A program made the translations under genes and the position numbers. Positions 10,781 to 20,525 of a stretch of DNA of 64,000 bases are shown piece after piece. The stretch covers positions 27,545,927 to 27,609,926 of the forward strand of contig OZ038451.1 in the NCBI GenBank assembly GCA_964036195.1, given 5' to 3'. Position 1 is the first letter of the stretch. Each line of letters starts with the position of its first letter. The notes beneath the pieces are model-generated. The model had not been told where the DNA came from and ran no database searches. It worked only from the letters and a program-made list of their open reading frames with translations. Source of the DNA: Sphaerolaimus hirsutus. Its lineage: Eukaryota; Nematoda; Chromadorea; Monhysterida; Sphaerolaimidae.

Positions 10781-12095
10781 ATGGTGATTGTGAATTTTTG
10801 AATTTATATACACATTTTTATTTGTGTGGTAAAAATTTGTTTGGATAAGATTGAGCAATTGTGTACATTTTATGAAATATGTTTCTGACATCATAAATGG
10901 GTTTTTATTGTGATGTGTTTGAAATGTTGATGAATGCACATGAAGTATTTTCCAGGACTCTTCAGACGTCGTGTGTTTTTATCTCAGGCTTTTCGTACAC
11001 AAATTTTTGGGATGTAATTTGTGGTGAACTGTGAAACGCATGTACATTTTTCTGTGTGTCTGATGAAATTATGCATTATTTATGTGGGCATAGTATCACT
11101 TTATATGTGATTATAGTGACGAAATATTTCTGCTTACCCCTTTGTTTATTCATCTGGAAATGAACTGCATCTTCTTATGGTCCCAAAGCCAATATTTTAT
11201 GATGTTCATCTTATTGGATTAAAGTGTGATTTGGGAAGTAATGAAAACAAACAGCCATCATTGCAGTCTAACAAATTATTCACTATTTAGTAGCACAATG
11301 AGTGAGTCAACAGTCAATTTTGAAAATTTATCTAGATTAGAAATTATGCCAAAAAGTCTTGGGTATAAAGCTGAGCAAATGTTCTGAGCAAATAGTTTAC
11401 CAAAATTTGTGTAAATATAAATAGAAATTTAATGGCCGTGCTCCATGAATATATAATACAGTTGTGGTACCAGCACCAATGCTATTTATGTTATTGCAAA
11501 TAGACATTGTTGATTACAAATTAGATACTTGTTTCCAGTTATTTTCTGTTCTACTGGTGAAAAGTATGCTTTATTAAATACGACAGGTCACAGCAAAAAA
11601 TGGGTATGTGATGCGTCGTGAAGCGTTGTGAAGTGTCTTCATGCCGACACTTCCCAACGCAGTGAAGCGCTGGTTGGTACTTCCCGGCGCTTCACGAACC
11701 ATGCAAAGTATGCTGTAATAGTTCGTGAAGTTCACTTCATGAACTTAGGCCGTCGTGAAGCTAGGTGAAGTGTGTGGAAGGCACTTCACCAGAAATCTCG
11801 TGAAGCGTGTTGAAGCGTGTGGAAGTGTCTTCACAGAGGCCGCTTCACGACGCATCACACTCCCATTTTTTGCTGTGGGTAGGAATAGAGTATTCAAAAA
11901 TCACCAAATTCTCAACATCTTGACATTATTGACAATCAGCAACACTTTTTCTTTTCCTTTTTCTCACCAAGTGTTGTACCTGAGAATTTGAACAGCATCT
12001 TTTTCAAGTAGCTTTTGTTACTGGACAATTTTGTTGGGAAACCCGACACCCACAGTATTTTTGGAACCGAAACCCGATACCTGAACCCGACTCTA
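10781..12095. other. 3' flank and intergenic DNA without a supported gene
   Basis: After the TGA of the RUN/PTB gene I see AT-rich sequence that probably holds its 3' UTR, then a MITE at 11589-11877. No open frame with splice signals or family similarity was found. Confidence 0.6.
11589..11877. mobile_element. CACAGCAAAAAATGGG palindromic MITE, intact
   Basis: The terminal inverted repeats CACAGCAAAAAATGGG and CCCATTTTTTGCTGTG are flanked by a possible 3-bp duplication GGT. Inside, GAAGTGTCTTCA, CGACACTTCC and CTTCACGA blocks alternate in both orientations. It is the reference copy for the degraded element at 8453-8815. Confidence 0.75.
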
Positions 12096-12654
12096 CAGGG
12101 TGCGGCAATTTAGACGGACCCCATAAAGTTTTGAATAACTTGTCACTGGGTAATTTAATTAACGTAAAATTTTACGTCAACATTAACAGCTAAATAGGAA
12201 ATGATCCCTGATAATATGGCTGCGATAGCTCCACTCGTTCTCAAGTTATTCATGCAAACGCGTAATTGTCACTTTACCACCATCCCGTGATAGGTTTCAA
12301 ACGGGATCCACTTTTCGGGACACGGATCGGGATTGGGATTGTTATTTCAGCTTTTTTTCTCTCTTTTTATTCGCAGTGACATGCCAAAATGCGTGCTCGC
12401 GCACCACTTATCCGCATTACCGATAAGGAAATCTGCAGACGCTTGCGTTTGGTTGTAAAGCAAGGTGGCAGTAAAGCGAAAATTTTTTACGTTTGCATAA
12501 ATAACTTGAGAACGAGTAGATCTACCGCAGCCATATTTTCAGGGATCCTTCCCTATTTAGTTGTGAATGTCGACCTACAATTTGACGTTATTCCGACTAC
12601 CCAGTGACAAGTTATTCAAAACTTTATGGGGTCCGTCTAAATTGCCGCACCCTG
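12096..12654. mobile_element. MITE with about 170-bp terminal inverted repeats (CAGGGTGCGGCAATTTAGA)
   Basis: The left end CAGGGTGCGGCAATTTAGA is mirrored at 12636-12654. The symmetry continues inwards through AATAACTTGTCACTGGGT and ATATGGCTGCGATAG for roughly 170 bp on each side. Diverged relatives occur at 13214-13660 and 20800-20960. Class and target site are not clear. Confidence 0.75.
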
Positions 12655-12696
12655 CACTACCTGAACCTGAACCCGATACCTGACACCAATACCTGG

Positions 12697-12889
12697 GGCC
12701 AGTTCCGCAAATTGAGAAGTGAGAAGTAAAATGGCAAATGCGAAGTGAAATTACTTTTGATTTTGATTTTTCTTACTTCGCTTTTGCTTACCTATTTACT
12801 TGCCATTTCACTTTTCTTTTGCCAATTTTCTTCTCAATTCACCTCGCATTTGCCATTTTACTTCTCACTTCCCAATTTGCGGAACTGGC
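12697..12889. mobile_element. Short palindromic MITE (GGCCAGTTCCGCAAATTG)
   Basis: GGCCAGTTCCGCAAATTG with AGTGAGAAGTAAAATGGCAA on the left is mirrored by CCATTTTACTTCTCACTT and CAATTTGCGGAACTGGC on the right. It forms a hairpin of about 190 bp. A loosely similar palindrome is at 53398-53525. Confidence 0.65.
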
Positions 12890-13018
12890 ACCTGAACTCG
12901 CACTGGATACCTAAAAATACCCCCAAAATTCCCCACACTCATCAATAATTCAAGCAGTTCAGAAGAATTGTGAATTTAGCGCAATTTTAGTTTCACAGAA
13001 ATCGCAAAAATCACCCCT

Positions 13019-16000
13019 TCAATTTAAAAAAAATATCAAATCTACAACAAAATCCAAAACATTTAACCAACTGTGAATGTCATCGTCATCAGATTCAGAG
13101 GGATAAGACTGAATTGTCTGCTTGGCAAATTCCGCAGACTGGTTGCTCAGCACTCTGCATAGGAGACTGTTGAATACCTGCAATTGTTTTACAGTTCGCA
13201 TATCGTAAATACATAGGTATACAGTGTGGGTCAATTTAGACCGACACCTTGGATTTTGAATAACTTGACACTGGGTGTTTGGATGAGAGCCAGATTTTAT
13301 GTGAACATTAATGAATAAATAGGAAAGGATCCCTGAAAATATGGCTGCGATAGCTCCACTCTTTCCGAAGTTATTCACGCAAACGCGTAATTGTCACTTT
13401 ACCACCACCTCGTGATACGGTTCAAACGGGATCGATTTTTCGGGAGAGGGATTGGGGGGGGGGGGGCTCAGGTCCGGGATCGCGATCGTGTGAATAATAT
13501 GTGAACGAGTGTTCATGACGAACGAATTCAATGTGTTTGTATGAATAATATGTGAACGAGTGAACCTATCGCAGCCATATTTTGTGGAAACCTTTTCTAA
13601 TTAGTTGTTAATGTTCACCAAAATTTTGATCTTAATCCCACCACCCAGTGTCAAGTTATTTACATCAGCGTTCTGTGGCGCCAGGAACATAATACCTGGC
13701 GGTGGCGCTTGCCGCTGGCGCCAAAGCAAAAAGCGCCATGGCGCTTCTGGCGCATTTTCCGTCACTATGCATGAACTAAGACTGCAGCTATGAAACAAGA
13801 AACACGAGAAACAAATTCAACACAAACTCACTTCGTCCAAACTATTCGCATCCATGTATGCGCTTGTTTCAAAAAAGTCAAATGCATGTTTCGCTGCAAA
13901 CTGAAAATCATAAATGAAGATGTCTCACGTTTCACATTAAATTGAAAAAACAAATTTGTTGCTTGATCAGTAAATTATAATAATATATACCTCATTTCCC
14001 GCGTCAAATGGAACTTCTCTCCACTCATCCAAATCTGTTTTGTTAGCCACCAGCGTCACATCGACATTTTCTTTGCCATGGTTCCTGACAAAAGTGGATT
14101 GAAAATTATAAAAATGAACTAGGTATACTCCAGTAACTTTACACCCTGCACGCGTGGTTCCCGCTGGAAGCGTGCCAACGACTTTTTACGCACGCGATTT
14201 TCATAAAAAGTTGAAAAAGTCAACTCTGTTACATCGCTATGCGTTAACTTATTAACAACAATAATTTTTTCATCTTTTATACAAGAATCGCATGCTTTAC
14301 TATCATTGGCACTCTTCCAGCGTGAGACATAAATGAGTGCGAGGGTAGAGTGTCATGTCCGCCGAGTATATAGTGGTTTATTGGTGAATATACAATTCTC
14401 AGGAGTGAAACGGACAAATTAGGCATTCGTCACAGGCGTGCACCCGCAAAATAAGCGACAGGCACAAATTCAAAGAAAGATAGTGTACCAATCGTGTTAC
14501 CCCAAATACACCCACTCCCCCTATGAATTAACACCCCCACCCATAATAAGAGAATGTACACATCAAATACCGCAGTTTGTGATCTGTATGATGCAGAACA
14601 CACGTTGAAACCAATAACTATGTAAGTGACGTTTAGGACAGGGTTTATACGTACTACATACATACAGTTATTTATGTACATCTATAAACATATATATTTA
14701 CATCTATGTAATTGTTTGATTTTTCTATGTCTGAGAAAGTGGAATTTCACAAAATTTCTGCTGAAATAATATACCCCCTCGAATAAGACCCCCCTCGAAT
14801 ACCCCCCTCCTAATCTAGGGACTACCGTATATCCTTGAATAACACCCCCCTGTTGGCCAGGTGAGGAAAAAATAACGTCCACCCTTGAATAACTTCCCCC
14901 TCTTGAATAAGTCCCCCTCTGGGTAAAACAATCGATGAGCAACACACGAAAATGAAAACGAGACTAACAGAAAAATAAAGCTATGTCTGGGCTGATTCAT
15001 CGAATGGGGTTTGGTGGGTGAAACGAAAAATACAAAAGAATGTTAGCCTATGATATTTTTAGGTTTAGATGATTGAACACGAATTTTAGGATGAATACGT
15101 TGTTTTGTTTGTGTTGAACTGGTCATTTTCTGCATTAGATGTGTTGACGGAATGCATACAAACAATGAATAAAGTGAAAGTTTTCCTGGAAGTTCTGAGG
15201 AAAAAATCACTCCCCCCTTGAATAGTACCCCCCTTGAATAACTCCCCCCTCCGAAACCTCTGACAAAATAATAACGCCCCTGGGGTCTTATTCAAGGATA
15301 TACGGTATATTCTTTTCTAGGGATAAATAGCTGTTACACAAAAATTGACACTTTATCAACAACAAAACTACCTGACAAAATCTAGCCACTTATTGATGTG
15401 TCTGAATGACTGTGCATTTGTGATGTCATAAACCAGAATGACTCCCTGGGCCCTCCTGTAATACTGTTTAGTGATTGCTTCAAACCTCTCTTGCCCTGCA
15501 GTGTCCCTGAATGTCAAGGTGATCTTTTAGTGAGGGGCTTAGTTAACCATAGAGAGTTATACTGATTGGGCTGTATGGTTTTTAGAGAATTTTACCATAT
15601 TTTGATGAAAAAAGTTACATGACAAATCATGTGCAAAATAAACTGGTAGTTATGTTATAAAAAAAAGTTTTTAAGTCATATTGGGTGTGGTAGAAAAAGC
15701 TACAAAGTTTGCAGCTATTGGGATTGAAGTATTTATATGCATTTTTTTTAATGCTTACCATATGAACTGTTCCTTTTTGGAAACTGAAAATCTGGTAGTG
15801 CTTTTGAATAAAATGACGTAAAATTATGGCTCACAATGATTAATTTGATAAAAGCAACATTCATAGATGTTAAGTTACCATAAAGGATTAGTTTACAGAA
15901 ATGAGAATAATGTTTACAGATTGATTCAAATGACTTCAAATAGCTCACCAAATTTGTACCCTTACGCGTCTGCCATCAATAGTGAGATTTTTCACCTTAA

Positions 16001-16225
16001 AATCAATGCCAATTGTTGCAGAATAGGATGATTGAAAGTTGTCATCCACATACCTGTGCATTTTCTCTTTTTGACATTTTCTCTTTTTCTCTCTTTTCTC
16101 TCTCTTTTCTCAAGCAAAAATCAATATTATTGAAAGTGATCTAACCTTGACAGGAGGCAGGTTTTTCCAACACCAGAGTCCCCAATTACTAAAAGTCTCA
16201 AAAGTAAATCATATTGTTTTGACAT
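13019..16225 (-). CDS. Rab15-like small GTPase, first copy; frameshift in exon 4
   Basis: Exons in transcription order: 16225-16146, 16053-15949, 15506-15372, 14084-13990, 13900-13832, and a last exon from 13177 to at most 13019. The start [18 protein letters not shown] leads into the P-loop GDSGVGKT. Then come the switch I region ([12 protein letters not shown]), WDTAGQERF formed across the exon 2/3 junction, and [11 protein letters not shown], very close to the Rab8/10/15 group and to Rab15 in particular. The base-binding motif NKTD and FETSA follow. Rab15-type proteins act in endosomal recycling. In exon 4 the motif sits on a run of five A where four are needed, so the frame breaks inside NKTD and meets a TGA. 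This is either a sequencing error or a real lesion. The last exon ([18 protein letters not shown]...) ends without a Cys prenylation motif, so a further 3' exon may be missing; a possible GTTGGT donor lies in it. Confidence 0.8.
13214..13660. mobile_element. Diverged relative of the 12096-12654 element, in Rab intron 5
   Basis: GTGTGGGTCAATTTAGACCG, AATAACTTGACACTGGGTG and ATATGGCTGCGATAGCTCC on the left are answered by CTATCGCAGCCATATTTTG and CACCCAGTGTCAAGTTATT on the right. The right terminus is lost where the GCGCC element (13668-13770) begins. Confidence 0.6.
13668..13770. mobile_element. GCGCC-rich hAT MITE fragment
   Basis: GGCGCCAGGAAC, TGGCGCTTGCC and GCGCCATGGCGC blocks end in TTTTCCGTCACTATG, matching the inverted end of the hAT MITE at 6576-6718. 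The left end is not intact and no target duplication was identified. Confidence 0.6.
14825..15305. mobile_element. TA-target MITE present in copy A only (CCGTATATCC subfamily)
   Basis: It is bounded by TA-CCGTATATCCTTGAATAA and TTATTCAAGGATATACGG-TA. The matching spot in copy B (about 25717) reads CTAGGGACTATATTC with no insert and a single TA, so copy B preserves the empty site. This proves element ends and TA target duplication directly from the sequence. Confidence 0.92.
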
Positions 16226-16229
16226 TTCT

Positions 16230-17950
16230 GTTAGATTGAACTGAAATAAATGACATTCAAAATGATACAGAAAATTGATTATAAGACATACTAAAAGATC
16301 CTCCGCTCTAAAATCAATGTTCTATGACAAATTTCAGGAAACACACCAATACAACTGTGAAACACTTTCACATTTCTCCCAGATTCTGTTTACTATGGAT
16401 GGCACACATCTGTTGGTAGAGCACACTGTCTGCATATGAATCAGGCTTGGTTTCATGAATGAAAGCTATAACCCATACTAGCATTGGGAAAATGGGTCAT
16501 TTTTGAGAAAATATAATTAAATATAATTTCAGAGTAACACTCAGAATGATAAATTTGAATTAAATATATCTGATAAATATAGCCTTTAAAAGATCCCTGT
16601 ATAAAATAAAGGCCAGATGAAATGTGAATAAATATATATAGGTAAATGCAGTATTTTTTATATTTTGTGATATATTTTTCAAATCACAGAAAATCCCTCA
16701 AATAATAATTGTTCAATCTCTCTGGGAAATTCTGGAAAAATATAAATAAAACAGATGTTATGATTTTCTCACTAATATTTTAAATATAAATCTCCCTGAG
16801 ATTTTCCACTGCTAACCGCCACCCCACCCATGGATAATGCATACAATATACATACATACATGTACTCACACACACCATACATAGAACAGAGTGCTACCGT
16901 AGTTTGATGAATAAAGATGTGTGAAATGTGCATTATGCATTATGTCTCAAATTCAGTGATAGTGGGGGTGATCAGTGGGGATCAGAACAATTGACATATT
17001 TATTGTTGTTGTTTTATTCAGATGATATATGGTATATTCCATTGCAAAGTAGAAACCAGTGGATTATGAATACATATATATCAAACAGCAATGTTTAGTG
17101 ATTTCTAGAGTGTGCTTTAGTGCATCAAATTGTGTATGCTTTGTAAAAGTGCTGATTTGATTTTGCTGTGTGAACTGTGAATAGGTATTTTATATGTGTG
17201 ATTTTCATAAATTCTGCAGTTTACACCAAATTTTCATATGTATGTGAACAGCTTGAGTGTGCATATACAATTTCCCCATTTTTTACATAAACGTGTATCA
17301 ATGTAAAAATGCACAAATCCCCCGAGGAACTAAATTCAAGGTATAGTAAAACATGCTGACAGCAAAACGATAGGTACAACATGTGGCCACTTGTATATCT
17401 GTTTGCAGTGTGTACACACCATAAAATCTATATATGTTTGAATTACCATATTTTTCAGAAGTATAAATTTCCACGTGGAATTTGGGTGGAGATATAAAAA
17501 AGAAAAAATATTTAAAGTGAATGGAGATAAAAACGTCCAAAAGCAAAGGGCATTTAGAGATTTGATATATCATCATAAATATGAGAAGCTGAGAACTTGA
17601 AAAATACCTATCTGACATTGTGAGTTTTTTTTATCATACAAGATCAGAAAGTTAGAAATTACTTGGCACATTTTTTAAATTCAATAAATCTTGTATTTGA
17701 ATAAAAAAATGTTTGCACGTGCCAACCTGCTGTAAAATCCGGGTTATATTCGGGACAAAAATCAGATTTGAACGCTTTTGGGTTTACCGGAATGAGCGAT
17801 TGTGACAACCGTCAACTTCTTACAGTTGACGAAGATCGAAAGTTATTCAGTATCGACGGTGGTCAAGTCAAATGTGTTTTAAACATGCGTATAGGTAAGT
17901 ATCGGAAATTTCAGCTGTAAACATACCGTATTTCCTCGAAATTTAAAAGC
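16230..17950. other. Rab upstream region without a supported gene
   Basis: AT-rich DNA 5' of the Rab start codon, closely matched at 26630-28330. It holds an old element with CATTGGGAAAATGGG and CCACTGCTAACC ends (16473-16815) and a hairpin-type repeat with GTCAAC...GTTGAC near 17800. No coding signal was found. Confidence 0.6.
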
Positions 17951-17952
17951 TA

Positions 17953-18203
17953 CCGTATTTCCTCGAAATACCCCCCCTCGAAATACCCCCTCAAAATGGG
18001 CACTATGAATTTGTGGTCCGGGAAATGCATAACAGACGTTCAAAACACTTACTGTGTTACGTTAGAACATCGTTTATTTCTACATCCTTATACAAGGCTG
18101 TAAAAACTTACGATGGTGGTTATTGTTGCATTTTTCACGTTTCTCTCTCAAAATTTTCACTCTGAAAAAATAAACCCCTGGGGGGTATTTCGAGGAAATA
18201 CGG
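17953..18203. mobile_element. TA-target MITE present in copy A only
   Basis: It is bounded by TA-CCGTATTTCCTCGAAATA and ATTTCGAGGAAATACGG-TA. The equivalent place in copy B (about 28325) runs from CAGCTGTA straight to TATGCTCTTTCC, without this element. Confidence 0.85.
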
Positions 18204-18730
18204 TATGCTCTCTCCATTACATTATGGTCAATTTTTAATCGCTTCAACAGAATACAACAACAACACACTCCCATCTTCCACAAAAACTGTGCAACGAAAA
18301 AAATGACCGCGGTGTATCGATAGATCGCAATTGTTTCATCCAAAAAAACCATCTGCCCCCGTTCTCTGTGACGCGCGAAAATCATCAGTTATCATTCATA
18401 GAAATTTTTCTTAAATAAATAATTATGATCTGAGATGATACGCGATGCAAAAACATGTGCATCCATTCACTTGAGATAATTAGTGACATTTAGATATGTG
18501 GTTTAATTTGCCAATTAAGAGGCCATTTCAATTTTTTCGGGTCATAATAAACAACTAAAAGCATGTGTGCGTGGCGCTTTTTACGTCAATACTCTGCAGT
18601 TTGGATAGATCTGGTGGAACGCCCCTGAATTGACATTGTCAACTTATGCAACATATCCGTTGTCAGTATAAATATCAATACGTCAGTTATGTATATCGTA
18701 TGTAAAATACAATTGCGCGTGCCTCCATAC

Positions 18731-20146
18731 TAGTGATGCAAAAGCGCCATGGCGCTGGCGCCTGGCTGTGACGCCATAGTAGAAAGGGCCACGATGGCGC
18801 TTTTGGGGGCTTGCCGGTATTCTTCCATTGCGCCAGGATCAAAACATAAGAAATAGTTAAGTAAAAATAGTTGTTGAAACATATTTACCGTATTACCTCG
18901 AAATACCCCATGGGGGTTTATTATTTCGCCAGCAAAATTTGAGGGGGGGTTCATTCGAGGGGGGGTTTATTCGAGGGGGGGGGTTTATTATTTCGTCAGA
19001 AATTTTCGTAAGAATCGTAGTAAATAGTAGGCATTTGCATACCCAAAACAGGTAATAAATGTGTCCAAACAGGATATATTTGGACATAAAAACGTAGATA
19101 GCTACACAAACTAGTCTATGTGTAGCTGCAATGCAAATTAACAGTAATATACATCATGTACATTGCATACATGACGTATTTATTATGTACATGACGTACA
19201 TCATTCCAAAGGGGGGGTATTTCGAGGGGGGGGGGTTTATTATTTCCCCAGCCCATTTTGAGGGGGGGTTAATTCGAGGGGGAGGTTAATTCAAGGGGGG
19301 GGGGATAATTCGAGGTAATACGGTACTTTTACTCGATAAATACATATACTCGAGTATACTTGAAATAGATATACATTTCCTGTGAAAAACGTTATTGTAC
19401 ATATTATTTTTTGTATACTTTTTGAAAGTACTTGAGTAAAGAAAAAGTATTGCTTTTTCAAAGGGTGTTAAAAGGAGAAAAGGGTGTAAAAAGGCTAAAT
19501 AAAAAAAAATAGGCTAAAAAATATTAATAGACAAAAAATGCATATAAATATAACATCATTAGCATTGAAAAAATCTCTGGGAGATTTTTTCATAATATCT
19601 CAGAAAATACAAGATTTTCTGAGATTTATATTTTTTCTAGAGAGATTTTATTATATTTTCTTTTTGAGAGACTTTCTGAGATTTGAAAAAAATCTCAAAT
19701 TCTTATGTTGATATTTATAAATATTTTTTCCGGGTTTTTTGAGAGAGATTTCATTGTATTTCTTCTTGGGAGATTTTCTGAGACTATATTTCATTACATT
19801 TTCTAAAAATTGCTGATTCTTTCATTTGCTAAAGATCATATCAAGTCAAATATGCGAATTCACAGGTGAAAATGGGCCAAAATATGAAAATTACGATTTT
19901 GAATGAAAAGTGGGTCAAAATTTCTCAAAATACTCACTTTTTCTGTTTTCTGGGGAAAAGTATCTCACTCATAAGTAAAATAAAACAAGTACTTTACGTT
20001 TTCTGTACTCAGAGAGAGTAAAAATAAATACTTAATGTTTACGTATACTTTGGAAAATATTTGGCACTTAAAACAACTCTGGATGAATACAACGATGGCG
20101 CTGTTGGCGCTTGGCGCCAAATTCCTGGTGATTTTTTACACCACTA
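18731..20146. mobile_element. hAT-type element of about 1.4 kb in copy A, carrying a nested TA-MITE
   Basis: The left end is TAGTGATGCAAAAGCGCC and the right end TTTTTTACACCACTA. The flanks CTCCATAC (18723-18730) and CTCCATGT (20147-20154) agree at six of eight positions. The equivalent stretch of copy B (around 32110-32350) lacks it. It includes AGATTTT/AATCTC-rich and TACGTTTTC-rich blocks and the TA-MITE at 18888-19323. No transposase frame is visible. Confidence 0.65.
18888..19323. mobile_element. TA-target MITE, CCGTATTACC subfamily, nested in the hAT-type element
   Basis: It is bounded by TA-CCGTATTACCTCGAAATA and ATTCGAGGTAATACGG-TA. Its interior matches 10085-10509. Confidence 0.8.
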
Positions 20147-20525
20147 CTCCATGTCCACACTCAATTGCGCACTTCAAGACATCACGCATGTGAAATTGTT
20201 CATGGAAATTCCACACAACACAACACTTCTAATTACGTATCAATCAACATCTGCAGGGGTCAGATATATACAAAACTAGATGATGATATCTAATTTTCGA
20301 AACCGTGATTAAATCCAGCCCGCACTGTATAAACGATGTGAATTTGAAATCTATAGTTTGACCTTTACGCATTTTCAATTCGCGTTTTGTGTAAAAGTGT
20401 GAAGCGATTTTCTAACAATTGTGTTTGAGGCTGTGAAGTTTAATCATTTACCGGTCACTATTATTAAACATTTACGATTAAAGTATATTATGATATAATT
20501 GTCTAATTTAATTGGTGAATTAATT

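Noticed and set aside
15372-15517. Rab exon 3 starting [11 protein letters not shown], which would replace the Trp of WDTAGQ by Arg
   Set aside because: An alternative donor and acceptor (GTGAGC at 15948 and the AG at 15507-15508) restores WDTAGQ in phase, as every Rab has.
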